Positions 34,910-43,452 of a DNA stretch of 64,000 nt are shown piece by piece. The stretch is from assembly GCF_014773485.1 (NCBI RefSeq), contig NZ_JACXBP010000012.1:1-64000 (forward strand). Direction: 5' to 3'. The stretch comes from Erwinia aphidicola. Its GTDB lineage: Bacteria; Pseudomonadota; Gammaproteobacteria; Enterobacterales; Enterobacteriaceae. A program made the translations under genes and the position numbers. How positions within the stretch are numbered: the stretch's first letter is position 1; every line of letters starts with the position of its first letter. The notes under the pieces are model-generated. The model worked only from the letters and a program-made list of their open reading frames with translations. It did not search any database and was not told the origin of the DNA.

Positions 34910-35030
34910 CCTCGTTATCTTTCACGCCGCCAGTGCGTGGGCTGCTCTCGCGAACCCCGGTTACTTACTGATGTAAGCTTCCGGGGATTCACTTGCTTGC
35001 CGCCTGCCTGCAGCGCGAAATAGTTAGGGG
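34910..35030. repeat. ERIC element between gmhA and yafJ
   Basis: About 120 bases with the ERIC core ACCCCGGTTACTTACTGATG / TAAGCTTCCGGGGATTCACT, followed by TGCTTGCCGCCTGCCTGCAG, and imperfect terminal inverted repeats (CGTTATCTTTCACGC against GCGCGAAATAGTTAG). It is oriented with the TAAGCTCC-type half on the plus strand. It begins immediately after the gmhA stop and would be in the gmhA mRNA tail. Confidence 0.88.
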
Positions 35031-35066
35031 ATTGGATCTGCTTCTAATTTTCACTGAGGTAATTCT

Positions 35067-35834
35067 ATGTGCGAACTGCTCGGGATGAGCGCCAATGTCC
35101 CGACGGACATCTGTTTTAGCTTTACCGGGCTGGTGCAGCGCGGGGGGGGAACGGGTCCGCATAAAGATGGCTGGGGCATTACCTTTTATGAAGGAAAGGG
35201 CTGCCGCACATTTAAAGATCCACAGCCCAGCTTCCAGTCGCCGATTGCGCGCCTGGTGCAGGAGTACCCGATAAAATCCTGTTCGGTAGTGGCGCATATT
35301 CGCCAAGCCAACCGCGGGGAAGTGTCGCTGGAAAACACCCATCCATTTACCCGTGAGCTGTGGGGCCGCAACTGGACCTATGCCCACAACGGGCAGCTGA
35401 AGGGGTATAAAAACCTCGATACCGGCCCCCATCGTCCGATTGGGGAAACCGACAGTGAACTGGCGTTCTGCTGGCTACTGCACAAGCTGACCACGCGCTA
35501 TCCGCGCACGCCCGGCAACTGGCCGGCGGTATTCCGCTATATCGCCGAACTGGCGGGTGAACTGCGTGGGAAGGGGGTATTTAATATGCTGCTGTCGGAC
35601 GGGCGCTATCTGATGGCGTTCTGCTCGACCAATCTGTTCTGGATCACCCGGCGCGCGCCGTTTGGCAAAGCCAAGCTGCTGGATCAGGATGTGGAGATTG
35701 ATTTTCAGAAGCAGACCACACCGAACGATGTGGTCACCGTGGTCGCTACCCAGCCGCTAACGGCGAATGAAACCTGGCACAAGATTGCGCCAGGCGAGTG
35801 GGCGTTATTTTGCCTGGGTGAGCGCGAGCGCTGA
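35067..35834 (+). CDS. yafJ: YafJ, class II glutamine amidotransferase-like protein
   Basis: A 255-residue Ntn-hydrolase. After removal of Met1 the N-terminal nucleophile Cys2 (MCELLGMSANVP) is exposed, as in class II amidotransferases. GGTGPHKDGWGITFYEGKG near residue 30 and AHIRQANRGEVSLENTHPF near 76 complete the glutaminase site. The acceptor reaction is not known. The 3' end overlaps the convergent yafK gene by 30 bases. Confidence 0.92.
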   Translation: MCELLGMSANVPTDICFSFTGLVQRGGGTGPHKDGWGITFYEGKGCRTFKDPQPSFQSPIARLVQEYPIKSCSVVAHIRQANRGEVSLENTHPFTRELWGRNWTYAHNGQLKGYKNLDTGPHRPIGETDSELAFCWLLHKLTTRYPRTPGNWPAVFRYIAELAGELRGKGVFNMLLSDGRYLMAFCSTNLFWITRRAPFGKAKLLDQDVEIDFQKQTTPNDVVTVVATQPLTANETWHKIAPGEWALFCLGERER

Positions 35835-36539
35835 GTCAGGTGCCGTTGTGCCGTTCGACATTGGGCGGCTCAACACATATTTGCCATCGCTGACGCTGAC
35901 AAACGGCGGCTGCTTCGTCTGCACGAACTGCGCATATCCCGGCTGTAGCTGTTTCCAGAAATTGTAATAGGTTGAGTAGCGGTGGCGCTGCATATTACTT
36001 TCCGTCATGCGGAATGGATAGATGCTCACCTCAACACGCGGCTGGCCATTGCGCAGCGCGGCTTCCACATAGTGATAAATCTCATCCATATAGGCATCGG
36101 TCATGGCATAGCAGCCAATCGACACGCAGTTGCCGTGGATCATCAGATATTTCCCCTGATAACCCTGCTGACGATCGTACTCGTTCGGGAAACCGACGTT
36201 AATTGCCCGGTAGAAGCGGCTATCAGGCTTCAGCTGGGAGAGCCCCACGCTGTAGAAACCTTCCGGGCTTTTGAAGTCACCCTGCACGCGTTTTGGCCCA
36301 AGGCCGCCGGAGAAATTACAGATGCGATAACTGTTGAGCAGGCGATATTCGTTGCCGATCTTGCCGTAAAGCTCAAGCGTGCGCTCTTCTTTGAAAATTT
36401 GCAGATACACGGGGGTGCCGAGTAATTGTTTCTTTAACTCTTTGCTTACCGGCGCCAGAGGGGTAACCGCATCGGGTACGCTGGCGAAGACAACGGCTGG
36501 CAGAAAAATCATCGCAAACAGCAGTGCGATTTTGCCCAT
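35805..36539 (-). CDS. yafK: YafK/DpaA, L,D-transpeptidase-fold periplasmic protein
   Basis: A 244-residue YkuD-domain protein. The signal peptide MGKIALLFAMIFLPAVVF ends near residue 20. The catalytic motif is MIHGNCVSIGCYAMTD, with His and Cys of the L,D-transpeptidase triad. In E. coli the orthologue (DpaA/LdtF) detaches Braun's lipoprotein from peptidoglycan. It sits between yafJ and dinB as in E. coli. Confidence 0.92.
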   Translation of the reverse strand: MGKIALLFAMIFLPAVVFASVPDAVTPLAPVSKELKKQLLGTPVYLQIFKEERTLELYGKIGNEYRLLNSYRICNFSGGLGPKRVQGDFKSPEGFYSVGLSQLKPDSRFYRAINVGFPNEYDRQQGYQGKYLMIHGNCVSIGCYAMTDAYMDEIYHYVEAALRNGQPRVEVSIYPFRMTESNMQRHRYSTYYNFWKQLQPGYAQFVQTKQPPFVSVSDGKYVLSRPMSNGTTAPDSALALTQAK

Positions 36540-36730
36540 TCTGTTTCCCTTGAAAAGTAGGGGTGGAAAGCAACGCCGGAAGGCGTCTGTTAACTGACAA
36601 TATAGGACGAATCCACTATCGCTGCGTCACATTAGCATTGTCTATTTTTTTAGCAAGATAGTGAAGGATAAAAAGCGGCAATTTAGTGATGACCGACGTT
36701 TATGCGCTGCATTGAACTCTGCAAAATTGA

Positions 36731-36746
36731 CTGTATACTTATCCAG
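36731..36746 (+). promoter_or_regulatory. LexA box of dinB
   Basis: CTGTATACTTATCCAG fits the SOS-box pattern CTGT-N8-ACAG with one mismatch and is very close to the E. coli dinB box. It lies 18 bases before the dinB ATG. Confidence 0.85.
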
Positions 36747-36763
36747 TATCGTCGGAGGGGGTT

Positions 36764-37819
36764 ATGCGTAAAATTATTCACGTGGATATGGACTGCTTTT
36801 TCGCCGCAGTGGAAATGCGCGATAATCCGTCCCTGCGCGACATTCCCATCGCCATTGGCGGCAGCGAAAAACAGCGCGGCGTGATCAGTACCGCGAACTA
36901 CCCGGCACGTAAATATGGCGTACACAGCGCGATGTCCACTGCGATGGCGCTGAAGCTCTGCCCGCACCTGACGGTGATCCCCGGCCGCTATGAAGCTTAT
37001 AAAGAAGCCAGCGCGCATATTCGCGACATCTTCTCACGTTTTACCCCGCTGATTGAGCCGCTGTCGCTGGATGAAGCCTATCTCGATGTCTCCGACAGTG
37101 TGCACTGCCACGGCTCCGCCACCCTGATCGCCCGCCAGATCCGCGACACTATTCAGCAGGAGCTTAATCTCACCGCTTCGGCAGGCGTAGCGCCGGTCAA
37201 GTTTCTGGCTAAAATCGCCTCCGATTTAAACAAGCCCAACGGCCAGTTTGTCATCACCCCCGATGAAATGGCGCCGTTCTTGCTGACGCTGCCGCTGGCA
37301 AAGATCCCAGGCGTGGGGAAAGTCACCGCGCGCAAGCTGGAGGAGCTGGGGCTGACGACCTGCGGCGACGTGCAAAAAACCGATCTGGCGCTGCTTTTGA
37401 AGCGCTTCGGTAAGTTCGGGCGCGTACTGTGGGAGCGCTGCAACGGTATTGACGAGCGCGAAGTGGTCACCGAGCGCCAGCGTAAATCCCTCGGCGTGGA
37501 GCGCACGCTGTCGCAGGACATCCACGACTGGGAAGACTGTCTGGAGATTATCGACCGTTTATACGACGAGCTGGAAAGGCGCTTGAGCAATATTCGCCCG
37601 GATCGGCAGATTGCTCGCCAGGGCGTCAAGCTGAAGTTCAATGATTTCCAGCTGACCACCCAGGAGCACGTCTGGCCGGAACTGAATAAAGCCGATTTGA
37701 TTGCGATAGCGCGCAAAAGCTGGGATGAACGGCGCGGCGGGCGCGGAGTCAGGCTGGTGGGGCTGCATGTGACCATGCTGGATCCGCAGATTGAGCGGCA
37801 GCTGTTGCTGGGGTTGTAA
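36764..37819 (+). CDS. dinB: DNA polymerase IV
   Basis: A 351-residue Y-family translesion polymerase, the same length as E. coli Pol IV. Catalytic residues are Asp8 in HVDMDCFFAAVEMR and Asp103/Glu104 in LSLDEAYLDVSD. SAGVAPVKFLAKIASDLNKP near 141 and the HhH region IPGVGKVTARKLEELG near 180 follow. The C-terminal QLLLGL is the beta-clamp binding motif. SOS-regulated by the adjoining LexA box. The E. coli downstream genes yafNOP are absent. Confidence 0.96.
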   Translation: MRKIIHVDMDCFFAAVEMRDNPSLRDIPIAIGGSEKQRGVISTANYPARKYGVHSAMSTAMALKLCPHLTVIPGRYEAYKEASAHIRDIFSRFTPLIEPLSLDEAYLDVSDSVHCHGSATLIARQIRDTIQQELNLTASAGVAPVKFLAKIASDLNKPNGQFVITPDEMAPFLLTLPLAKIPGVGKVTARKLEELGLTTCGDVQKTDLALLLKRFGKFGRVLWERCNGIDEREVVTERQRKSLGVERTLSQDIHDWEDCLEIIDRLYDELERRLSNIRPDRQIARQGVKLKFNDFQLTTQEHVWPELNKADLIAIARKSWDERRGGRGVRLVGLHVTMLDPQIERQLLLGL

Positions 37820-37822
37820 AAA

Positions 37823-37929
37823 GAAACACGGGCCGATCGAAAAAAATGGTCGGTCCTGAAAACACGGGCCGATCGAAAAAAATGATCGGCCCCTACAGTA
37901 GGGGCGGACCCTCTTTTTCGGTCCGCCCG
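37823..37929. repeat. Cluster of three GTAGGGG/CCCCTAC-type palindromes
   Basis: Two tandem related units (37823-37857 and 37858-37896) each contain CACGGGCCGATCGAAAAAAA; in the second, GGGCCGATC pairs exactly with GATCGGCCC before CTAC. Head-to-head with it, 37898-37929 is the 32-bp GTAGGGGCGGACCCTC element that recurs at 29139. The cluster lies between the convergent dinB and pepD and may serve as a terminator. Confidence 0.85.
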
Positions 37930-37939
37930 ATGCGCCGGG

Positions 37940-39397
37940 TTATTTAACCGGAATCGCCTGCAGTAACGCGGTCAGCAGCTGCCAGTACAGGCCAACGCTC
38001 TTAATATGTACCTGCTCATCCGGCGAGTGTGGCCCGGTAATGGTTGGCCCAATCGACACCATATCCATCTGCGGGTACGGCTCTTTAAACAGCCCGCACT
38101 CCAGGCCCGCGTGGATCACCTGAATATTCGGCGTTTTATCAAACAGCTTTTCATAGGTTTCACGCACCAGCGCCATCACTGGTGAGGTGGCATCCGGCTG
38201 CCAGCCAGGGTAGCTGCCTTTCGCCAGCGTTTTGGCACCGGCCAGTTCGCCGAGCGCCGTCAGCATTTCCACCACGTAATCCTTGCCGCTGTCGATCAGC
38301 GAGCGGATCAGGCAGTTGATTTTCGCTTCATTACCGTCAAAGCTCACCACGCCGACGTTCAGCGAGGTTTCCACCACGCCTTTCATCACGTCAGAGTTGC
38401 GGATCACCCCGTTCGGCGTGGCGTTCAGCAGGGCAATAAAGGCATCGCGGCTGCTGGCGTTTAACGCCTGCCCGGTGCTGGCAACGTCTTCCGTCACGAT
38501 GGTGATATTTTTCTCTTTCAGGCTCAGCTCGTTTTGCAGCGTCAGCAGGTAGCCCGCCGCCAGCGATTTCAGCTTGTCGACCTGCTCCGGCGCAACGGCC
38601 AGGGTGGCAAAAGCTTCACGCGGGATGGCGTTACGCAGCGTGCCGCCGGTGAAGTCCACCAGCCGCAGGTCGAGATCCCTGGCGTGAGTAAACAGGAAGC
38701 GCGCCAGCAATTTGTTGGCATTACCCAAACCGACGTGAATATCACAGCCGGAGTGGCCGCCTTTCAGACCTTTCAGGGTGAGCTTCAGCGTCTGGAAACC
38801 TGAAGGGATGGCTTCACGGCTCAGGGGCAGGGTGCTGGTAAAGTCGATACCGCCGGCGCAGCCCATATAGATCTCACCTTCCTCTTCGGAGTCGGTGTTG
38901 ATCAGAATATCGGCCTGCAGCCAGCCAGCCTTGAGGCCGAATGCACCGGCCATGCCGGTCTCTTCGGTCATGGTCAGCAGCACTTCCAGCGGTCCATGCT
39001 GCAGGCTGTTATCGGCCAGCACGGCCAGCGCAGACGCCATGCCGATGCCGTTATCCGCGCCCAGCGTGGTGCCGCGCGCTTTCACCCACTCACCATCGAC
39101 CCATGGCTGAATCGGATCTTTAGTGAAGTCATGTACCGTGTCGTTATTTTTCTGCGGCACCATGTCAAGGTGCGCCTGCAACGCCACCGGCTGGCGGTTC
39201 TCATAACCTGGGGTTGCTGGTTTGCGGATCAGGATGTTGCCAACCTGGTCACGTTCGTTCCACAGACCCTGCTCGCTCGCCCACGATATGATATGGGCAG
39301 CCAGCTGCTCTTCATGATAGGAAGGATGCGGAATGGAGCAGATTTTGGCAAAAATATTCCACAGCGGCTGCGGGGATAATTGAGACAATTCAGACAC
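37940..39397 (-). CDS. pepD: Aminoacyl-histidine dipeptidase (peptidase D)
   Basis: A 485-residue M20C metallopeptidase that splits Xaa-His and other dipeptides in the cytoplasm. ALQAHLDMVPQKNNDT near residue 73 and TTLGADNGIGMASALAV near 112 carry the first metal ligands; TMTEETGMAGAFGLKAGWL near 143 holds the catalytic Glu. HAGLECGLF near 435 supplies the last ligand. Length and position match E. coli PepD. Confidence 0.96.
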   Translation of the reverse strand: MSELSQLSPQPLWNIFAKICSIPHPSYHEEQLAAHIISWASEQGLWNERDQVGNILIRKPATPGYENRQPVALQAHLDMVPQKNNDTVHDFTKDPIQPWVDGEWVKARGTTLGADNGIGMASALAVLADNSLQHGPLEVLLTMTEETGMAGAFGLKAGWLQADILINTDSEEEGEIYMGCAGGIDFTSTLPLSREAIPSGFQTLKLTLKGLKGGHSGCDIHVGLGNANKLLARFLFTHARDLDLRLVDFTGGTLRNAIPREAFATLAVAPEQVDKLKSLAAGYLLTLQNELSLKEKNITIVTEDVASTGQALNASSRDAFIALLNATPNGVIRNSDVMKGVVETSLNVGVVSFDGNEAKINCLIRSLIDSGKDYVVEMLTALGELAGAKTLAKGSYPGWQPDATSPVMALVRETYEKLFDKTPNIQVIHAGLECGLFKEPYPQMDMVSIGPTITGPHSPDEQVHIKSVGLYWQLLTALLQAIPVK

Positions 39398-39659
39398 GAT
39401 AACTCTCCTGTGTCAGCATAACCGACCTGCCGCGCTGGCAGGGGGCATGCAGTGATATCGGTTAGACGATTCCCGCCAGCGGATCCGGCGCGATGGCAAA
39501 AGAATATCACCGATTATCGCCTCATGCTTCTTTCGCCCCAGGAAAAAAGGGTCTGGAGGGCCACTGGTGCTGGTTTTTAGCGCCTCAGATCACTATAATT
39601 TCGCGCAACCGCTCCCATTGCACAATTTTTAAGCCAGGTTTACTGGTCGGGATTCTTTT

Positions 39660-40118
39660 ATGAGTGAAAAATACGTCGTCACCTGGGACATGCTGCAAAT
39701 CCATGCCCGTAAACTTGCCCAGCGCCTGCTGCCTGCTGAACAGTGGAAAGGCATTATCGCCGTGAGCCGTGGGGGCCTGGTGCCTGCTGCGCTGCTGGCG
39801 CGCGAGCTGTGCATCCGCCATGTGGATACCGTTTGCATCTCCAGTTATGACCACGATAATCAGCGCGAAATGAAAGTGCTGAAGCGTGCCGAAGGCGATG
39901 GCGAAGGCTTTATTGTGATTGATGACCTGGTCGACACTGGCGGCACTGCCCAGGCGATCCGCGATATGTACCCGAAAGCGCACTTCGTGACGATTTTCGC
40001 CAAGCCTGCCGGTCGTCCACTGGTTGACGACTATATTATCGACATCCCGCAGAACACCTGGATTGAGCAGCCCTGGGACATGGGCGTGGTTTATCTTCCA
40101 CCGCTGGTTAAAGGCTGA
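39660..40118 (+). CDS. gpt: Xanthine-guanine phosphoribosyltransferase
   Basis: A 152-residue type-I phosphoribosyltransferase salvaging guanine and xanthine (hypoxanthine less well) to nucleotides with PRPP. The PRPP loop is FIVIDDLVDTGGTAQAI near residue 83; AVSRGGLVPAALLARE near 33 is the pyrophosphate loop. Length equals E. coli Gpt. The preceding 262-base gap after pepD shows nothing distinctive. Confidence 0.96.
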   Translation: MSEKYVVTWDMLQIHARKLAQRLLPAEQWKGIIAVSRGGLVPAALLARELCIRHVDTVCISSYDHDNQREMKVLKRAEGDGEGFIVIDDLVDTGGTAQAIRDMYPKAHFVTIFAKPAGRPLVDDYIIDIPQNTWIEQPWDMGVVYLPPLVKG

Positions 40119-40159
40119 TCCCTCCACGCTGGCTCTCTCAGAGCTGCGTGAGATCAAAG

Positions 40160-40191
40160 TGCGCCCGGTTATGCCGGGCGCATCTGTTTTT
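40160..40191 (+). terminator. Intrinsic terminator of gpt
   Basis: The stem TGCGCCCGG / CCGGGCGCA with a five-base loop is followed by TCTGTTTTT, 42 bases after the gpt stop. Confidence 0.85.
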
Positions 40192-40260
40192 ACTCTTCGC
40201 GTCAATCCCCGGCCTACGGTAGACTAAAACACTACTAGCACGCCGGAGGACCTCCCTGTT

Positions 40261-41511
40261 ATGTCGCCGAAAAATCTCAGCGAAGAACTGTTCAAGCCGC
40301 GCTTCAAGCACCCGGAAACTTCATCGCTGGTGCGCCGTCTCGCCCACCATAATCCGTTAAGTATTCACTCCGCGCTGGACGGGGAGAATCATGCTGGCTG
40401 GTATCGCATGATTAACCGCCTGCTGTGGAGCTGGCGCGGCATCTCTCCGCAGGAGATTAGCGAAGTGCTGGCGCGCATTGCCGCCAGCAACGTGGAGCAT
40501 ACCGATGACAAACTGCTGGATACGGTGATTGGCTATCGCGGCGGCAACTGGATTTACGAGTGGTCGAAGCAGGGCGCACAGTGGCAGCAGAAAGCCAGCG
40601 AGTGCAGCGACGATGCGCAGGCAGGTCAACACTGGCTGCATGCCGCCAACCTCTACAGCGTGGCGGCTTACCCGCATCTTAAAGAGGATGAGCTGGCGGA
40701 GCAGGCGCAGCTGCTGGCCAGCCGTGCCTATGAAGAAGCCACCAACCGCTTGTCTGGCGAGCTGAAAGAGCTGGAGTTTGCCATTCCCGGCGGTAGCCCG
40801 GTGATCGGCTTCCTGCATATGCCTGCCGATGTGAAAGCGCCGTATCCTACGGTCATCATGTGCGGCAGCCTCGACGCGCTGCAGAGCGACCATTATCGCC
40901 TGTTCCATGACTACCTTGCGCCGCGCGGCATTGCGATGCTGACGCTGGATATGCCGTCGGTCGGGTTCTCCGCGAAATGGAAGCTGACGCAGGACTCCAG
41001 CTTCCTGCATCAGCAGGTGCTGCGCCAGCTGAATACCGTGCCGTGGGTCGACCATACGCGCGTGGCGGCGTTTGGCTTTCGCTTCGGCGCCAACGTCGCG
41101 GTGCGGCTGGCGTATCTGGAAAGCCAGCACCTGCGCGCCGTGGCCTGCCTGGGGCCGGTGGTGCATAGCTTACTGAGCGACACTAACCTACAGGACCGCG
41201 TGCCGGAGATGTATATGGATATGCTCGCCAGCCGCCTTGGCATGTCGAGCACCTCGGACAGCGCTCTGCGCACCGAACTGAGCCGCTTCTCGCTAAAAAT
41301 TCAGGGACTGCTGGGACGCCGCTGCCCGGTGCCCATGCTGTCCGGTTACTGGCCGCACGATCCTTTCAGCCCGGAAGAGGAGTCGCGCTTAATCGTCAGC
41401 TCTTCCAGCGCCGGGCGGCTGTTAAAAATCAATCCCACCCCGGCGATGGGCAACTTCGATAAGGCAGTTCGCGATATTTGCGACTGGATATCGGAGCGTT
41501 TACGCGCATGA
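40261..41511 (+). CDS. frsA: FrsA, alpha/beta-hydrolase (fermentation-respiration switch protein)
   Basis: A 416-residue alpha/beta-hydrolase orthologous to E. coli FrsA (YafA). SEELFKPRFKHPETSSLVRR at the N-terminus and VAAFGFRFGANVAVRLAYLE near residue 262 are conserved. The nucleophile elbow reads GFRFG instead of GxSxG, so the usual Ser is missing, as in other FrsA proteins. In E. coli it has been linked to the phosphotransferase protein IIA-Glc and to esterase activity. It precedes crl. Confidence 0.92.
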   Translation: MSPKNLSEELFKPRFKHPETSSLVRRLAHHNPLSIHSALDGENHAGWYRMINRLLWSWRGISPQEISEVLARIAASNVEHTDDKLLDTVIGYRGGNWIYEWSKQGAQWQQKASECSDDAQAGQHWLHAANLYSVAAYPHLKEDELAEQAQLLASRAYEEATNRLSGELKELEFAIPGGSPVIGFLHMPADVKAPYPTVIMCGSLDALQSDHYRLFHDYLAPRGIAMLTLDMPSVGFSAKWKLTQDSSFLHQQVLRQLNTVPWVDHTRVAAFGFRFGANVAVRLAYLESQHLRAVACLGPVVHSLLSDTNLQDRVPEMYMDMLASRLGMSSTSDSALRTELSRFSLKIQGLLGRRCPVPMLSGYWPHDPFSPEEESRLIVSSSSAGRLLKINPTPAMGNFDKAVRDICDWISERLRA

Positions 41512-41569
41512 GTTGCCATAATTCATGGTTTTGCGCTACAACTATAGGCCCAATGAAGGAGGTTAAGCG

Positions 41570-41971
41570 ATGACGTTACCGAGTGGACACCCGAGGAGTA
41601 AGCTGATTAAGCGCTTTCACTCTTTAGGTCCTTATATCAGAGAAGGAAAATGTGAGGGTGACCGTTTCTTCTTTGACTGTCTGGCAGTTTGCGTCAATGT
41701 GAAACCCGCACCCGAGCTGCGTGAGTTCTGGGGCTGGTGGATGGAGCTTGAAGCTCAGTCTGACCATTTTACCTATGAGTATCACTTTGGCCTGTTCGAT
41801 AAAGAAGGCAACTGGAAGCCATCGACGGTGAAAGGTAAGGATAATAATGCCCGGCTCGAAGAGACGTTGCGTAATTTCCACGAGCGTTTGAAAGCCCAGC
41901 TGGCAGAGCTGAAGTTAGGGCTGGTTCCGGCGGCAGATTTCGCCGACGAACCGGTGAAGCTCACCGCGTAA
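41570..41971 (+). CDS. crl: Sigma factor-binding protein Crl
   Basis: A 133-residue protein that binds sigma-S and promotes its association with RNA polymerase. LPSGHPRSKLIKRFHSLGPYIRE at the N-terminus and FFDCLAVCVNVKPAPELREF near residue 41 match E. coli Crl, which has the same length. A good GGAGG site precedes the ATG. An iraP homologue that would raise sigma-S levels lies 6 kb downstream. Confidence 0.95.
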   Translation: MTLPSGHPRSKLIKRFHSLGPYIREGKCEGDRFFFDCLAVCVNVKPAPELREFWGWWMELEAQSDHFTYEYHFGLFDKEGNWKPSTVKGKDNNARLEETLRNFHERLKAQLAELKLGLVPAADFADEPVKLTA

Positions 41972-41986
41972 AATCTGAAATAAAAG

Positions 41987-42014
41987 AAAAGGCTGGATAA
42001 CTCCAGCCTTTTTT
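41987..42014. terminator. Terminator between crl and phoE
   Basis: The perfect 11-pair stem AAAAGGCTGGA / TCCAGCCTTTT with a TAAC loop extends into TT. The A-rich upstream flank would also give a T run for the convergent phoE transcript. Confidence 0.88.
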
Positions 42015-42076
42015 ATAGACACATAACGAGGGGTAAGGCTCACTGTGGCAGTGGCGTTGTCACAGTGTTGACAGCG

Positions 42077-43207
42077 TTAGAACTGATACATCACGCCGAC
42101 AGCAACGATATCGTCGGTGTTGAGACCGAGTTTGTTGTCGTCGTTCAGCAGGTTGACTTTGTAATCTACGAAGGTCGACATGTTTTTGTTGAAGTAGTAG
42201 GTGGCGCCGATATCAACAAATTTGTACAGGTCAGCATCGCCAATCCCGTTTTCCATATCTTTGCCTTTGGTCTGCACGTAGGCCAGTGACGGGCGCAGGC
42301 CGAAATCAAACTGATACTGCGCAACCAACTCAATGTTCTGCAGTTTGTTCACGTAGCCAGAAACTGCCGTGGTGGTGCCGTTCTGCGTGAAGGTGGCGCC
42401 GCTGTTAATGGGATTCATGTTACGCGTTTCAGCGTAAGTACCGGCCAGATAAACACCATTGTTGTCATATTTCACCCCGGTTGCCCAGGCTTCCGCTTTC
42501 TCACCTGCACCGTAAGTTGACTCTTTCTGCGTCTGGATAAGACGGTTAGAAGAAGAGACTGCCCCGTTGACGGTCAGACCTTCAATAATTCTGTACGACA
42601 GTGATGCGCCATAGCCGTCGCCGTTAGAGACGTTGGCATTACGGGTAGAGGATGCGTCGTTTTTGCCCTGATACTGTAAGGCAAACTTCAGGCCATCAAC
42701 CAGACCGAAGAAGTCATTATTACGGTAGGTCAGCATGCCGTTACCACGGGTCAGCATGTAGGTGTCAGCGCGGGTATAAGCCGTTGCGCCGAACTCTGGC
42801 ATCATATCGGTGAAGGCTTCAACGTCGTAGATCACGCCGTAGTTACGGCCGTAGTCGATTGAGCCGTAATCCTTCAGTTTCAGACCGGCAAAGCCCAGAC
42901 GGGTTTTGTTGCCAGACTGTGCGTCAGAACCCCCTTCTGAGTTGCTCAGGCTGAAGTTATATTCCCACTGGCCGTAGCCGGTCAGCTGGTCGTTAATCTG
43001 GGTCTGACCTTTGAAGCCGATACGGGTGTAAGACTTGTCAGCATTGTTGCTGGCGTTAGTATCCGCATCGCTCATATAACGCATTGCTTTAACTTTGCCG
43101 TAGAAATCCAGCTTATTGCCGTCTTTGTTATAGACTTCTGCGGCTTGTGCAGCGGTGGACAGAGCCAGAGCCGCGGTTAAGATTGCCAGTGCGCTTTTCT
43201 TCATCAT
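42077..43207 (-). CDS. phoE: Outer membrane porin, PhoE-type
   Basis: A 376-residue general porin of the OmpC/OmpF/PhoE family. The signal peptide MMKKSALAILTAALALS ends at AQA, giving the mature start AEVYNKDGNKLDFYGK. MRYMSDADTN, a long L3 with DVEAFTDMMPEFGATAYT, and the C-terminal aromatic Phe (VGVMYQF) are conserved. Location between crl and proB and an upstream Pho box support PhoE over OmpC. Starts at 43207 or 43204 (adjacent ATGs) are equally possible. Confidence 0.88.
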   Translation of the reverse strand: MMKKSALAILTAALALSTAAQAAEVYNKDGNKLDFYGKVKAMRYMSDADTNASNNADKSYTRIGFKGQTQINDQLTGYGQWEYNFSLSNSEGGSDAQSGNKTRLGFAGLKLKDYGSIDYGRNYGVIYDVEAFTDMMPEFGATAYTRADTYMLTRGNGMLTYRNNDFFGLVDGLKFALQYQGKNDASSTRNANVSNGDGYGASLSYRIIEGLTVNGAVSSSNRLIQTQKESTYGAGEKAEAWATGVKYDNNGVYLAGTYAETRNMNPINSGATFTQNGTTTAVSGYVNKLQNIELVAQYQFDFGLRPSLAYVQTKGKDMENGIGDADLYKFVDIGATYYFNKNMSTFVDYKVNLLNDDNKLGLNTDDIVAVGVMYQF

Positions 43208-43286
43208 TTTCAATCAATCCCGAAAGAGTAAAATTTTTAAGTGGCCCGAAGGCTCTGCTGAAAGCACGGACTTTTTACCCTTTCTC

Positions 43287-43305
43287 CATTAAAGATTTAT
43301 TACAG
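43287..43305 (-). promoter_or_regulatory. Candidate Pho box upstream of phoE
   Basis: On the minus strand CTGTAATAAATCTTTAATG lies 80-98 bases before the porin ATG. It closely resembles the E. coli phoE Pho box, a pair of CTGTCAT-like direct repeats 11 bases apart, the second here degenerate. Confidence 0.6.
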
Positions 43306-43452
43306 TTTTCAACATTTCTTGTTAATTGCGAACTTTTGGTCTAGCGAGTGGTCAGGCCTTTTTCGCCGTTTTCCCTTGATGGCTGTTGGCTTCAGCCACC
43401 ACACCTGCTAAAACGTTTCTCTGTACTCTTTTTTACGAATGGCAGGAATTTA

